From Leucocoprinus leucothites (Eukaryota > Basidiomycota > Agaricomycetes > Agaricales > Agaricaceae), in contig JAACJO010000002.1 in NCBI GenBank assembly GCA_013368445.1, positions 372,001 to 436,000 of the forward strand: DNA of 64,000 bases. Reading direction: 5' to 3'. Made by a program: the position numbers and the translations under genes. Below the pieces are notes generated by a model. It was not told the DNA's origin, made no database searches, and worked only from the letters and a program-made list of their open reading frames with translations. Positions 1 through 12,051 of this stretch are shown here, piece by piece (the stretch's first letter is position 1; every line of letters begins with the position of its first letter).

Positions 1-2
1 GG

Positions 3-350
3 CCTTGGGATAGCGGTGTTTCCGCCGAGCATGAAATGGACGGGCCCAGAGGCGGTCCTGGTGGTATCCGCGGAGACCACAACTTTGGTGGCGACGATCG
101 TGACGGCGGCGATGACCGTGGGGACGGAAATCTTAGCAACGACTCTCGCGACGATGAGGATTCTGACGGTGAAGATAGCGGAAACCAGCGCAGGGAAGAA
201 GAGGTACTTCGGTCCAAGCATCACAAGTTGCTCGACGGAATGCGCCGCAAGGGCGACGGCGGCAGAGCTGCACCTAGCCCTCTAGGCCCTGAGACTGGTG
301 GGACCGCGAGCACTCCTGCTGACCAGTCCACCGAGACGATGTTGTCTTAA
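3..350 (+). CDS. C-terminal end of a truncated gene, low-complexity tail
   Basis: The reading frame is open from the window edge to a TAA at 348-350, so this is the last part of a gene beginning outside the window. The visible 115 residues are rich in Gly, Asp, Arg and Ser: a Gly/Arg/Asp-rich stretch, an acidic DDEDSDGEDSG run, a basic patch and a Pro/Ser/Thr-rich end. No fold or catalytic motif is visible, and the product cannot be named. The composition suggests a disordered tail, such as those of nucleolar, chromatin or RNA-binding proteins, but that is only an impression from composition. Confidence 0.4.
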   Translation, partial: PWDSGVSAEHEMDGPRGGPGGIRGDHNFGGDDRDGGDDRGDGNLSNDSRDDEDSDGEDSGNQRREEEVLRSKHHKLLDGMRRKGDGGRAAPSPLGPETGGTASTPADQSTETMLS

Positions 351-623
351 GCTGGAGGTTTATGCTTTGGGAGTATATCAGGCGGTTTGATTTTCTACAT
401 CCTAAGATACCCAGCCTAGTTTTTACATGATTATATTTCAACTTTCATGATTTTTCTGTGATGGAGTTGCACGAATGACGTGGATCTGGATTTAGCATCA
501 GGTTCTTCAGCTCTTTTGCAGCGTTGTCCGTCTTAGGGACCTTTTCGACTTGACTGCCCGGGTGTTCCTCATTTTACTCAGTCCAGGGTCTCAAGTAACA
601 GACGCAGGACGTAGGTTTACAGT

Positions 624-659
624 AAGGTAGAGCCAACACGATATGGTCCACATCACGTG
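624..659 (+). repeat. Left terminal inverted repeat (36 bp)
   Basis: Pairs with 1519-1554 as its reverse complement, 35 of 36 bases. The outermost bases are AAGGTAG and the innermost CACGTG. Confidence 0.9.
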
Positions 660-1518
660 ATGAAAATGTGATGAAAGCGTTACAATTGTAGTAGAAAAAG
701 ACAAATGTAATTGGGGCAGCTGCATAAGTGAACTTAGAATAAGTCTGGCCGCAAGAAAGTTGCATTACCCTGATAGTAAACTTTCGTTGCGGCTAGAATT
801 TGAATACTCAAACTTGCCTTCGTGCCCCACCAACATTTGTATTAACACTGAATAAATTGGTTTCACTCTCTGGCCCAGATCACCTCCACCGACCTGCTCT
901 CTCGTTGTAATCTGTGCTCGGTATCACTTCAAACACAAACATTATGTTATGTTATATTATCTGCGACCCAAAAGAGGAGGCATAACCCAATTAATAATCT
1001 CAACGACTCCTTCACACACACGGAAGACTGAGGTACACAAGCCTTCAGGCAAAAAAATGTTGTGTATATACCCCTTCGCAGTCTCTTCGGACTTATTCCC
1101 TTTTTCCACCTCGCGTATTACAGAAGTCATTCTTTTATTTTCGAGTAGCCTTTCATGCACCTCAGTCTTGTTCTACAATTCTGAGGTGAGCATATTTTGC
1201 TATATGGACAAAATCTCTTTACTTATATTACCTACAGTGTTTATCTTCCCTCTAGGTATATTATTATCAATATATATAGTCTTGTTCTATGATTCTGAGT
1301 GTTTATCTTCGTTCTAGATCCCTGCCGCTCGTTACAACAAAATAATGGGGCATCGCGTGGTCCTGGAAACTATCCTGACTGAGCTCGAAGAAGTCAATAC
1401 TAATTGATAGACTCATACTGAACATGTGCCCTTACATCCCTTGTTCATCACTCGCAATAGATAGTATTCTATCACTCATTAATGGTATTTCTGCGGTCAA
1501 GTCACGGCTGTCACCTAA

Positions 1519-1554
1519 CACGTGATGTGGACCATATCGTGTCGGCTCTACCTT
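1519..1554 (-). repeat. Right terminal inverted repeat (36 bp)
   Basis: Reverse complement of 624-659 with one substitution. It ends the 931-bp element. Confidence 0.9.
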
Positions 1555-2038
1555 CACTCTTGGCTAAGCAATATCAAGATGAGACCGTTCTAGCATAGTC
1601 TAGCTCTGCTTTCAATTGAAACGACTCAATAGAAGCCGACTTGAATTCAGTTGCTTTACACGTGTGTACGTATTACGGTTTCACTGAATACTACGGACGT
1701 GAATGGACTAAACCAGGTGTCGAGTGCGCCAAGTTCCGACTCCAAATAAATGCGGACCTTTTGTCGAAAGGCATCCCCTTTCGCCTTCCATTCTTGCCAC
1801 CCTCGCTGGCCAGGTGTGCTATGCTTCAATCCCCACGTTCAGTAGTGGCGCAAACGAGCGCATGTTCGTGACTTTATCATATTTGGAATGCTTATATTTA
1901 TCTCGCATTATCTCCAGACGCTACATCAGTGTACACAGTGTGCGAATGGGTTGGTGGGCTCCAGTTTGAAGTAGCGAACATCTGGAGGTGCAAGGACAAT
2001 CCGCTTTAAGTTACATTGATACATTCTTACGGATTGCA
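1555..2038. other. Spacer upstream of a membrane-protein gene
   Basis: No independent gene is seen. It probably contains the promoter and a small first exon of the gene at 2039-3143, because the downstream reading frame stays meaningful back to about 1976. I could not fix that exon. Confidence 0.3.
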
Positions 2039-3143
2039 ATGGCTAGGAAGTCTACGATTCCCTCACATATGAAGTGGATATATATCTTGGGACGCTATGT
2101 CGGTCTCGCGGGGCAAATGTAAGTGTATATTCTTGCCAGCCGTCGTCTTGACTAATTTGATCCCCCAAGCTGGTACATCATCGCACTGAACTACTTGACT
2201 AGAGCGCCCAAAATATCCGAATTATTGTGTGATTTGTATTGGTCCGCGCAGGTGTTACTCTCCGCGTTCAGTATAGGTCTGGTCTTGTTTCTTTCCTCAA
2301 AGCAAGGTAAGCTAAGGCTCTCATACCTTTATATATAGCCCCTCATCATTGAGCTCATTTCAATTCTACAGTCTATTCCTTGTGGAACCGTGACCCCAGG
2401 ATGGGAGTCATTCTCTCTCTCTTAGTCGCCCTTGTCGAAATCACGGTCTTCACTATAGGTGTGATGACCATCCGGAGAATGAGACATCAGGAAGTGCATT
2501 GCCTTGCGATGTTGCATATTCCAGGAGAAACCGTTTATGCAGCGTACGTTGTATACTGTTGACAGTTTGACTACAAGATTTTGGGGCTTATTTCATTTGT
2601 CGTCCTAGGATGGTTACAATCTCTGTCCAAACATGTATAAGCTGTCTGGGACTTGTCAAGTGCGCAGGGTTAAAGCAAGAATCAATGATTATGGTGCCTC
2701 GGTGGCTGGTTTCTCGTATCAGTCGAGAATGCCTCCTTGTCGCCGCCTTGGGTTGTAGTGAGTGCCAGTTTAATTTGATCGCCTTGATTACTCAAAATTG
2801 GTCTTTCAGTTGTCCCTGCCTCGGTAATCATAGACGGCCTCTTGACGAAATTCAAGATAGAGATAACTGTAGTGACTCATCTTGCCTTCCCGTAAGTGTG
2901 ATTGACTCCCCCCGCTTGAATAGACTCATCATCTGCTGCTCAGAACATTCTTCGCCGTTACAACTTGTATGGTAAGCGATGCCATCTAAGCTCTTGCCTT
3001 GTATACCTCTTGAATTGTTATTTCAGTCGTGCAGGATGATTCAAAACACGCATTATACGAGACAGAAAGTGGTTGAAGAAATCCCGAACCCAGCCCTTGG
3101 AGAGAATTCGCTTATTCTGACTTCCATCGGCTTTGACATGTAG
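2039..3143 (+). CDS. DUF6533-like multi-pass membrane protein
   Basis: Seven exons join in frame: 2039-2118, 2170-2306, 2372-2543, 2609-2757, 2810-2891, 2944-2971, 3027-3143 (765 nt, 254 residues). The product has five or more hydrophobic segments. One is followed by a VYSLWNRDPR-type turn, as in the abundant Agaricomycete DUF6533 family, whose members have about seven membrane spans and no established function. The soluble C-terminal end is short. ATG 2039 is the first in-frame start, but the preceding codons (back to an in-frame stop at 1967) match the family N-terminus, so a short upstream exon is likely. Family assignment rests on pattern, not on a search. No neighbour suggests a role. 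Confidence 0.6.
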
Positions 3144-3245
3144 ACTCATCATATGTTCTGTCAGAAGTGACTAACCTCAATATGAACTTTTTCCTTCAAT
3201 TCACGACCTTGTTAAGATTAAACCGCCAGATACTCTGGACATCCC

Positions 3246-3560
3246 TTAGCTGGCCTTTCGTTGCCAACGGGTTACATACTCCAAGGAAAACACTATCAGG
3301 AAATGATCGTCTTCTCTCTTCCAATGGCTGAATGGGATGACATACACCCTTCAAACCCGTGTCATGATGAATGTCAAATTCCCTTGAGTTGGTCCCGCAG
3401 GTTCTGATACGGCCCGAGCCACGAGCGGTAAAGAAGCTGAACTTAAGTCCGAGATCACTTGATTTTTGAATGTGAACATATCGACAATCAAGAACCTCGC
3501 GTAGTCGTCCCATTGATTAATCACTATACTCCACTTTCCTTTGATCACTTGTCCCCATCT
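3246..3560 (-). pseudogene. Degraded coding fragment with an internal stop
   Basis: On the minus strand one frame reads like protein on both sides of a single TGA: a WSIVINQWDDYARFLIVDMF segment, then the TGA, then a VYVIPFSHWKRED segment, ending at TAA 3246-3248. The alternation of hydrophobic and aromatic residues and the continuity across the stop suggest the C-terminal end of a decayed gene. No start, splice signals or upstream exons were found. The style resembles the C-terminal domains of fungal F-box-type proteins, but I do not recognise it firmly. It could also be chance. Confidence 0.3.
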
Positions 3561-6399
3561 TCAGGAAACCGGAAAGTTGGGTCTTCCAACTCCGTCGGGG
3601 TGATACTATGGAAGTCCTAGGAAGAAACACACAACAACCCGACGGAAAATTCGAGTTCTTTGCGTTGTCTATCTAATTGTACCATATTTTCACTTTACAT
3701 AGCTCAAGCCAATAAGCCTCGCTTGACTTTTAGCAGTTTCCACTAATAATAAATATCCAAGCATCCGAAACGGATTCTAGTAATAGATTAATCAAGCATC
3801 ATCATGATACCAATCACGGGCTCTTAGTATCTATTTATGCTTTTTGTGGTGGTGCCATCTACAACGCTTCTTCTTCTCGAGTGATACGCGGGTCGCAGAA
3901 AATAGTCAAGCGTCCCAGGAAACGCTGCAACGGGCGCTCGCTCGCCAGACTTGGCATTCCGAGACCTCGGGACGTGATGGGGGGGGGAAAGGAGAAGCAC
4001 AAGAACCAGGATGGCTAACAAGAATTTTTGATTCTTGCGCGATGGTGAGACTGGAACTCGGAATCTACTACAGCTCCGGTAGTTGAGGCACGTGGACTCA
4101 CAGAAATCCTACGAAACGGAAATACATAGGTCTTTTTCTCTTTTCCGCCGCGACACACATATCATGGTACATACTAGGAGATCAACTGATATCATCTAGG
4201 TGGGGCGTCAAGTCGACCTTGAGAGTGGATATTTTCTCACCAATAATTAGAAGACCAACCTCTTGCACGGTATAAATAATGACGTATCAAAACTACAAAG
4301 TAGGACTCTCAAAACTCGACAGGCCAAGCTGATGGATAAGCCACATGTTCTTGGTCAGTAGTTTGAGTTCGGGAAAATAGCGGAACAAAGGTATGACCTA
4401 CAAATTGGAGCTTAAGCCTTAAGAGTTAAAACCATGACCTATGGTGAGCACATTGTTCTTGATGATAAGTATAAAGATATCGTCGGTTTTTGATTATCTG
4501 ATTGTGGTGTCCGAGGAGATTAGACAAGAGGTCGAGTCATGCCGTTTTCTTTTTCAAGGTACAGTTTGTACCTTTCCTTTCTCATTTCCCCTGAGTTCCA
4601 CACGTTAATAATTTCAAAAAATTCAGCCTGAGGGTCGTTCAACCGTATGAACAGATAGTACCTACGTTCCGATACTACAAGGTCACTCAGTTAGCATGAT
4701 GCGGTAGAGTCTCCATGTCTACTATAGTAATACTACATCATAGGCTAAAAAGATTTAGCAAGTGACAATCAACTGTTGTCGGCGGTCCACTACCAGCGAC
4801 TGTCAGCCAGTCAAAACAGTCATTTGTCTAGTTGTCCAGTTACTATTCTCCTCGGTTCCTCTACTTGGAACTTCCATGACGTTCTGGCAAGGGCGAAAGC
4901 ATCGGAACATTTATCCCTTCCTCCTATACTTACTAGCCTCGTGAGGGGTACTATTATTAAAAAATCCTAGTACATGTTGGTTGCCACAATTCGTACTTGT
5001 TCTGTACCTTTTCAAGTAGCCTTTGTTTTCTGTGCGTGTGTCTTGAATAAGTACTAGTCTCGGAATTTCACGTTGTGAAAGAGAGAGATCAATGAACGGC
5101 GCTCACACGGCCCGGAGGAACGAGTCAACTACCTACTAACTATCAGTCCCTCCAAACCTGAGGTTTCACCGCCCCGACTATCTCTCACAAACCAGTATGC
5201 TCTATACCCATGCCCCAGTGTTCCTCAGGCCCAGGAATCCAAACGCCATCCCACACCCACGACAATTTTTCAAACCTGGGCCTGAGCACCACCCCACCGT
5301 TCCTAAATCCCCTGTACCTCAAAAAAAAAAACCCACCACTCCAAGTTTCTTACCTGAACTCCTCGGGTAATAGCTTAAACCCACGGAGAGTCCGCAATTT
5401 TCATGTGATGTTATTAATATTCGGTGAGTAGTACTTATTGCCATTAAGGTGGTGTTTACCACACGGAGTTGCTGCTGTTGTTGACCGGTGTCCCTAGGTA
5501 CGGTGTCTTGAGGGTAATTCGTAGGTAGTTGTTTATTGACTGGCTGTTCATAATGTACTTACGAGCTCATAGACAGACAGTCGTATGATAGCTGTTCAAT
5601 GCCTCGGAAGAAGATTCATTCTATTCTATTCTATTCCTGGCATCGTAGCATTGCCTCGAATCCCATACATAGCACCAGATCTTCGAACAAAGTGCGCCGA
5701 TAAGATAGGCAACGCCATTGTTAAGGATTTATAGTTTTTTGCACATATTTCGAGAGCAAGATAAACATCACCGCTCCTGTATCATGATGAACAAGAAGAA
5801 ATGATGATCACTATCATCATCAAGTTGTTCGTTGATTATCTTTTCTTGTTCGAGCGCCTACGCTTCAACTACGTAGCCCACCGCTCTTAGCGAAAACAAC
5901 GGCACTATTATTATTATTATTATTACAGCAACCCAAAAGCCAAACGCCCGCCGTCTTCATTCCACCTGGTAAATCTCAGATTTGCACATATATTTAAATT
6001 GACTTCCGACATGGAACTTCTTGCCATTGAGCTAGATCATGATCGAAAGGAAGAACGACTGATACACATACAGACACATAGAGAGAGGCTATTCACAGAG
6101 GCTATTTCCCATCTCCTAATCCATCTATGTAACACCCACGGACGATCGCCAAAAACTCTCGTCAACCCTGGGACGCCAAGAGATGGAAGAGAAGGGGGGA
6201 GTAGCAACCCTGCGGATCCGAAAGCGGATAATCGATGTCCAAAAATAGAATGCAGAGCTGTAAACACTGGGCAGAGAGAATGGTATCGTAGAGAGAGAGC
6301 GTAAATAATGCATGATAGGCTGTGGTATCATAGGTGGTAGTAAGACGCTTGCAAAGATCCTGGGGTATTAGATTGCGAAAGCGACATGGGTTTGGCGTA
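3561..6399. other. Gene-poor region of about 2.8 kb
   Basis: No frame in this stretch shows family motifs or joinable exons. It holds two short tandem repeats: a TTCTA array near 5618-5636 and a TAT array at 5906-5925. The part next to 6400 is the 3' flank of the aldolase gene. Confidence 0.5.
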
Positions 6400-7370
6400 T
6401 TAGTAGCCACGAGTGGCCAAGCCGTGCATGAGTGCAGGGCCACTCGATCTATGAGTAGAGACGTGAGTCGAGGCGACGATAATGAAGAGAGGAGGAGAAG
6501 AACGCACGTTCCCAATCGTTCAGCACCAGCTTTAAAGAGTTCCTTTGCCTTATCAAACGTCCTAATGCCACCACTCGCCTTCACCTTGACCCTCCCATTC
6601 ATATAACTCACCGTCCTCCACATCAAGGCCACATCCTCCTTTGTCGCACCTCCACTCCCCGAGAATCCCGTACACGTCTTCACCCACGCAGCCCCCGCCT
6701 CTGCCGCAATATAACAAGCTGCAATCTTTTCCTCCGTCGACAAAAAACTGGTCTCGATAATGACTTTGACAGGGTACGGATGACACGATTGAACAGTTGA
6801 ATGGATATCGGTGTAGACAGCAGCAAAGTTGGATGATTTGAGTGCACCGAGGTTGATGACCATGTCGATTTCACGTGCACCGTCTGCGATGGCTTGTGTG
6901 GCTTCGTAGGCTTTGGCTTTTGGTGAGCCTGCGCCGAGGGGGAAGCCTACGACGCAGCAGACGAGAGTGTTGGAGTTGTTTTGGGCCATGCGTTCAAAGA
7001 CTTGACGAACATTTGAACCGTTGACGCAACACGTCTGTTGGAATAGTGAAATGAATGAATTTTCATTCGTAAGCCCTCCCCCCCCACAAGAATGTATGTG
7101 GCGCACCTTGAATTTGTAGCGTACAGCTTCATCACACAGTCTCTCGATCTGTGCAGAAGTGGCGTCTGGAGTAAGAAGAGTATGGTCTATAGCTAGCGGA
7201 AACCTAGGATCATCCGAGGAAGCAATATCCGCAAACGGAGGAGAACCGTTCTGGAGTGCTGCAGAATTGGCAGAAGTAGACGAATCTAGGCCTGGCTCAT
7301 CAAGGACATGCTGGATCTTGGCATGGATAGCAGTCGCCCACTGTTCGTTGGAGCGGTGGGTGAGCATCAT
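6400..7370 (-). CDS. deoC: Deoxyribose-phosphate aldolase
   Basis: This class I aldolase cleaves 2-deoxyribose 5-phosphate to glyceraldehyde 3-phosphate and acetaldehyde, in cytosolic deoxynucleoside breakdown. Three exons (7370-7107, 7034-6508, 6448-6400; 840 nt) give 279 residues. The barrel motifs are in order: an IDHTLL start strand, CVVGFPLG, the REIDMVIN strand, VKVIIET, the Schiff-base lysine in VKTCTGF, the second active-site lysine in KASGGIR, and the GAERLGTSSG phosphate-binding end. The first intron (7035-7106) is 72 bp, so unspliced sequence stays open but inserts unrelated residues before TCCVNGSNV. About 65 N-terminal residues precede the barrel, more than in bacterial enzymes and common in fungi. 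It diverges from HSP78 across 172 bp. Confidence 0.92.
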
Positions 7371-7542
7371 AGTATAGTCAGTGGAGAACCAACAAAGACG
7401 TTGGATTTATTTATTTGGGTGGACCGCGGCTGCGCGGATGCCGAGGAGAAGTGATCAGCCAAGAACGGCTGTCAATGCCGAGACCTCCGATCACACATCA
7501 CTCTCTCTTTCTCTTTCTCTTCCGATCTTCCGACCCATACCA
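7371..7542. promoter_or_regulatory. Shared divergent promoter of the aldolase and HSP78 genes
   Basis: 172 bp separate the two start codons. A CT-rich tract (about 7497-7530) lies just upstream of the HSP78 ATG, a common feature of fungal promoters and 5' leaders. No heat-shock element in the strict alternating GAA/TTC form was recognised. Confidence 0.45.
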
Positions 7543-10496
7543 ATGGCTACTAATCTTGCTGTGAGGCTCGTCCGCTCGACGCGTCATCTCCGGCGCACGG
7601 GCCCTCTCTTTCTCGTTCCTAGCGCAACTATCGCATGTAGAGCTGCTATCCCGAGACTTGGTGTGAGATATTATGCAAGGGGAGGACAAGGACCACAAGG
7701 CTTTCAGGGGTTTAGTCTTGCGCCCCAGGGCAAGGGCGAGGCTCTCAAAGAATATGTCCGTCATTTTCTCGTCTTTCAAGATGTGATCTCATTAGGCTGC
7801 AGAGCACAGACTTGACTGCACTCGCTCGACAAGGAAAACTCGACCCCACCATTGGCAGAGACGAAGGTGCTGTTCCTCGGTTTCATTTCAATAGCTCTTC
7901 CTTAACATCTTTGCAGAAATCCGCCGCACAATTCAAAGTAAACATCTTCTCTCCTACCTCTCCGGAACTAACATGATACTTGGCAGTTCTCTCGCGAAGG
8001 ACAAAGTCAAACCCAGTTCTCATCGGTCCTCCCGGCGTCGGAAAAACAGCCATCCTCGAGGGTCTCGCCAGCCGCATCGTCTCCAAAGAAGTTCCAGAGG
8101 TATCTTCTTCTACTCTGCCTTTGGTCGCTGCTGCTGACGTCACGTGTAGTCTCTGCAAGACAAGCGCGTTCTCTCCATCGACCTCTCCTCCATCCTCGCA
8201 GGATCTGGTGTTAGAGGGCAATTCGAAGAGAAATTCAAGGCTCTGTTGAGGGATATTGAGGATGAGGTGAGAGCTCGTCTCTGTCTCATCCTCGCATTTC
8301 ACTCATGAAGACGCCTAGGCGGGAAAAATCATCTGCTTCATTGACGAAATTCGTGTGTATCCACCCCCATCAGCTTCCATACCCAACTAACACTACTTCC
8401 AGACACCCTCTTTGAACTCGGCAAAGCAGAAGGCAGCATCGATGCCGGTCAAATGATCAAACCAGCTCTCGCCCGCGGACTCCAACTCGTCGGCGCAACA
8501 ACCCGTACGTCCCCCACCAAAACTCCACTCTACCACTCCCACATCTCACTGCTTCCAGCCGACGAATACCGCAAAACCATCGGCAAAGATGCCGCTCTCG
8601 AACGCCGTTTCCAACCCATCCAAATCACCGAACCCACCATCGCCTCCACCATCTCCATCCTCCGCGGTCTCAAACCCCGTTACGAAGTTCACCACGGTGT
8701 CGAAATCTCAGACGCCGCTCTCGTCACAGCAGCACTCTACGGTGCTCGATACATCTCCGATCGCTATCTACCCGATAAAGCTATCGATTTAGTCGATGAA
8801 GCTGCTTCTGCTCTACGTTTGGCTCAAGAATCTAAACCTGATGAATTGGAACAATTAGATCGGGATGTCGTCACGCTCCAGATCGAATTGGAGAGTCTCA
8901 AAAAGGAGACGGATGTGTTTAGCGTCGAGAGGAGGGAAAAAGTCCAATCCGAGTTGAACCAAAAACGAAAAGAAGCTTCGGAGCTCACTCAACTCTGGAA
9001 AGACGCCCGCGCGCGACTTGAAAAGACGAAAGAAACGAAAAAGAGACTCGAAGAAGCTAAATATCAATTAGATGTTGCGCAGAGGCAGGGGCAGTATGAG
9101 CTCGCTTCGAGGTTGCGGTATGCGACGATACCAGAGTTGGAGGCGCAGTTGCCAAAGGAGGATAATACAAGTGGTGATGATATGGCACGGGAGCAGGAAG
9201 AGAGTCCCTTGGCGATGTTGCATGAACGTGTAACGAGTAGTGATATTTCAAGAGTGGTTGCGAAAGCTACAGGTATACCTGTTACCAACTTGCTCAAAGG
9301 CGAAAGGGAAAAACTCGTCCACGTGAGTTCTTCCAACCTCCGAAAAGAACTATCCTCAATGAATATCCCAGATGGAAGACGCGCTCAAGAAACGCGTTGT
9401 TGGCCAAGACCACGTCGTCTCTGCTATCAGCGACGCCGTGCGTATTTCTCGTGCAGGCCTTCAAGCTCCCAATCGTCCCGTTGCGTCGTTCTTGTTCCTC
9501 GGTCCTACAGGTGTAGGAAAGACAGAACTCTGCAAGGCTTTGTCTGCATTCTTGTATAATGACGAACAGAGAGGGTTGATTACTATTAACATGTCCGAGG
9601 TGAGCATAACGCGTGCTAGATTTTATGGTTCTTGAGGAGTGACAGGTTGTAGTATCATGATAGACATACAATTTCGAGGCTTATTGGTGCTGCGCCTGGG
9701 TATGTCGGTTTCGAAGAAGGCGGTCAACTGACTGAAGCTGTCCGTCGCAAACCCTACGGTACGGCCTCCACTTTCTCTCAAATTGCCTCATCTCTGACCC
9801 CTCCCAGCCGTCATCCTACTCGACGAACTCGAAAAAGCACACAAAGACGTCTGCCTCATCCTCCTCCAACTCTTGGACGAAGGCACCCTCACCGACTCTC
9901 AAGGCCGCAAAGTCGATTTCAAAAATACCATCATATGCCTCACATCCAACATCGGCTCTGACATTCTTTCCCATCCCTCTTCCACCATCTCTGGAGGTAG
10001 TGGGAGTGGAGAAGTCACAAAAGAAGCAAAAGAAGAAGTCATGGACCGCCTTCAAGCCACTTTCCCACCTGAACTTCTCAACCGACTTGATTCTATCCAA
10101 ATCTTCAACAAACTCTCTAAAGAGCGTATCAAAGATATCGTAGAATTACGATTGATCGACGTTCAAGAGCGTCTACGCTCGAAACGGATTACATTGGATG
10201 TGACAAAAGAAGCTAAAGCGTTGTTGGTGGAACAGGGATATTCGGATGTGTATGGAGCGAGAGCGATTGCGAGGATTGTGAGGACGGATGTGATGTTTGC
10301 GTTGGCGAGGAAGATGTTGAGGGGGACGATTAGGGATGGGGATTGTGTGAGGGTGGGTGTTAAGGAGGGAGAGGAGGGGAGGAGGGTGGAAGTGGAGGAT
10401 TGTCATGAGCCGGAGGGCGAGATTGGGAGTGTGGTGAAGGAGGTTGAGGTTGAGGTTGATGGTATTGGAGAGGGGGTGGGGGATGTGAGGGTTTGA
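7543..10496 (+). CDS. HSP78: Mitochondrial Hsp100 disaggregase HSP78 (ClpB type)
   Basis: This AAA+ disaggregase resolves and refolds aggregated matrix proteins together with mitochondrial Hsp70. Eleven exons (7543-7755, 7803-7866, 7917-7937, 7987-8099, 8150-8266, 8319-8352, 8403-8504, 8559-9322, 9372-9599, 9653-9758, 9808-10496; 2,451 nt) encode 816 residues, close to the roughly 810 of yeast Hsp78. The N-terminus is Arg-rich with few acids, as in a matrix presequence. There is no ClpB N-domain, which is usual for Hsp78. AAA1 has GPPGVGKT, the FIDEIHTL Walker B and a [10 protein letters not shown] arginine-finger region. A coiled-coil M-domain follows (about residues 330-500, rich in Glu, Lys and Arg). 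AAA2 has GPTGVGKT and [13 protein letters not shown]. The last 60 residues are Val/Gly/Glu-rich and probably flexible. Confidence 0.95.
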
Positions 10497-10863
10497 GAGT
10501 GGGGACGAGGTGTGTTTAGATGCGCTTGATTAGTTATATTTTTAAGTCTCCTCTCCAACCCACTCTTTGTATCAAATAACTTGCACTCTCCACTCAGTCT
10601 ATTGCATAAATTTATATTACATATAATTCGTTATTATAGGTAGATTTAGCCGGGATAAAACGGTACGCTTTCGGAGCACAAGCCTCTCTTTAATCGAAAT
10701 CCCTAGTAGATAGATAAATAAAACAACTTTTCGAAAAAGATTAAGGTAGTAAAGCTGCAGCACGATCATCAATTATCAACGGGGAGTGGTATCCGGGTAT
10801 GTCATGAACGTAAATCAGATCTGTCCTCGATGAATTCATACAGTTGACATTGTTACGGGTTCT
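10497..10863. other. Convergent 3' spacer
   Basis: 367 bp between the stop of HSP78 and the stop of the minus-strand membrane-protein gene. It is AT-rich and presumably holds both polyadenylation regions. No gene is seen. Confidence 0.5.
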
Positions 10864-12051
10864 TCAACAGCTGTTTCTGTCGTTTTCTGCGTGCCATGGT
10901 TCCACTGTATACTCGTCAGATGTCGTTCTGTATCTTTTTCCCATCCCCGATTGGCGCTGACGCGATATATGACTAGGAGATACGAAACCAACTAGAGAGG
11001 GAGAGGGAGAGAGAGAGGGAGATTTAACTGCCAGCATCTGAAAATATAATTCATCTAGCCGAGACTTACCCGAATGTAGGATAAAGTTCCTGTGATAAAT
11101 TGTCTCCCTGCGAATAACGCTGGGCTTCTTCTGTGATTGAGCGCAGTGAAGATAATTGCCACTGTCAACCAGATAGAGTCGAGCGCAAATGATTCGATAA
11201 GCATAGTGATTATCGTCGTATATTGACGCGAATTATCAGAGTCACCTGAAACACTCACTTGAGCAAAAAAGAAAACCCCAGAGCTATAAGATGCACTCAC
11301 CCATGATTTTAATATGCTGTCTCCGTATCATGGCTATACGCCCAATTATGGCGATGGCAACTGATATCGTGATGAAAAAGCTGAGAGCATTCGCAGCTGG
11401 TATGAGTGTTAGAGCAAAGTCGGTGTGGACGAGTTCAGGGTGAAAGTCGAAAGTCGCAATGGCTATTTCGAGTCCTGTGAGAGTTACAGCTCTAGTGGGA
11501 ATCATATCGTGAAGCGCGGCGCGTTGGACTCACCTATAAATCCGAGTAGTGCTAGTGATGGTAGGAGTACCATGAGTGTAGCATAGCGCGACATATTCCA
11601 AACGACCCATAGCCTCCAAATCTATCCCATCAATCAGACACCGGAATAAGTTAAACAAAGAACATTATAAACTCACTTGAATCCCTTGTGTAAAACAATC
11701 CATCGCAGCAAACAACAAAGAAGAACTCGCAATCCCCATAGGAAGACCCTGAGCAATAGACTGATACCTATATCCCCCACCCGGATAATCCCCATGATCG
11801 ACATAAGATATTTTATATCTCCAAGCATCAAGTGCAAGCGCACAGAATCCACAAGCTATCACAATAGACGCATGGATAAGCGTGATAAGACTCCGTCTCC
11901 GTTGATACGGATCCTCGAGTTGTTGGTATAATAGGCGAGCACTAAAGCAGTAAAGCACGAATGATATCCCATATAGAGCTGAGTTGACGAAGCCTGTACC
12001 AATGAGGTCGGCTCCTCCTAGGAGTTTGTATGTGCTTGAGATTTGGGACAT
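10864..12051 (-). CDS. Seven-pass membrane protein, uncharacterised fungal family
   Basis: Five exons (12051-11677, 11621-11534, 11474-11301, 11245-11070, 11037-10864; 987 nt) give 328 residues. About seven hydrophobic segments are spread over the first four exons, for example YGISFVLYCFSARLL, SIVIACGFCALAL, ATLMVLLPSLALLGFIG and ALSFFITISVAIAIIG. The C-terminal exon is hydrophilic and Ser/Pro/Arg-rich, so it is probably a cytosolic tail. The layout resembles the many orphan receptor-like seven-span proteins of Agaricomycetes, which lack an assigned ligand or activity. No DRY-like or pheromone-receptor motif was seen. Introns are 42-59 bp. An alternative acceptor 12 bases upstream of exon 4 would also keep the frame. 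Confidence 0.7.

Larger units (their letters stand above)
624..1554. mobile_element. Non-autonomous DNA transposon with 36-bp terminal inverted repeats
   Basis: The first and last 36 bases are reverse complements with a single mismatch. Both ends begin AAGGTAGAGCC and reach CACGTG at the inner edge. The 931-bp interior has no credible transposase: the longest frame (949-1317) is hydrophobic, AT-rich and unlike any family I know. It does hold a 22-base direct repeat (1164-1185 and 1278-1299, two mismatches). The left flank reads TA before AGGTAG and the right flank TC after ACCT, so a TA target duplication with one later change is possible but not proven. The end design matches the element at 28444-29264 (AGGTAG outside, CACGTG about 30 bases in), suggesting one family. 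This looks like a MITE-type, Tc1/mariner/pogo-like element. Confidence 0.75.

Noticed and set aside
949..1317. 122-codon hydrophobic frame inside the 931-bp element, as a possible transposon protein
   Set aside because: AT-rich with chance hydrophobicity and no transposase motif.
5906..5925. TAT trinucleotide array as a functional element
   Set aside because: An ordinary short microsatellite in a gene-poor region.
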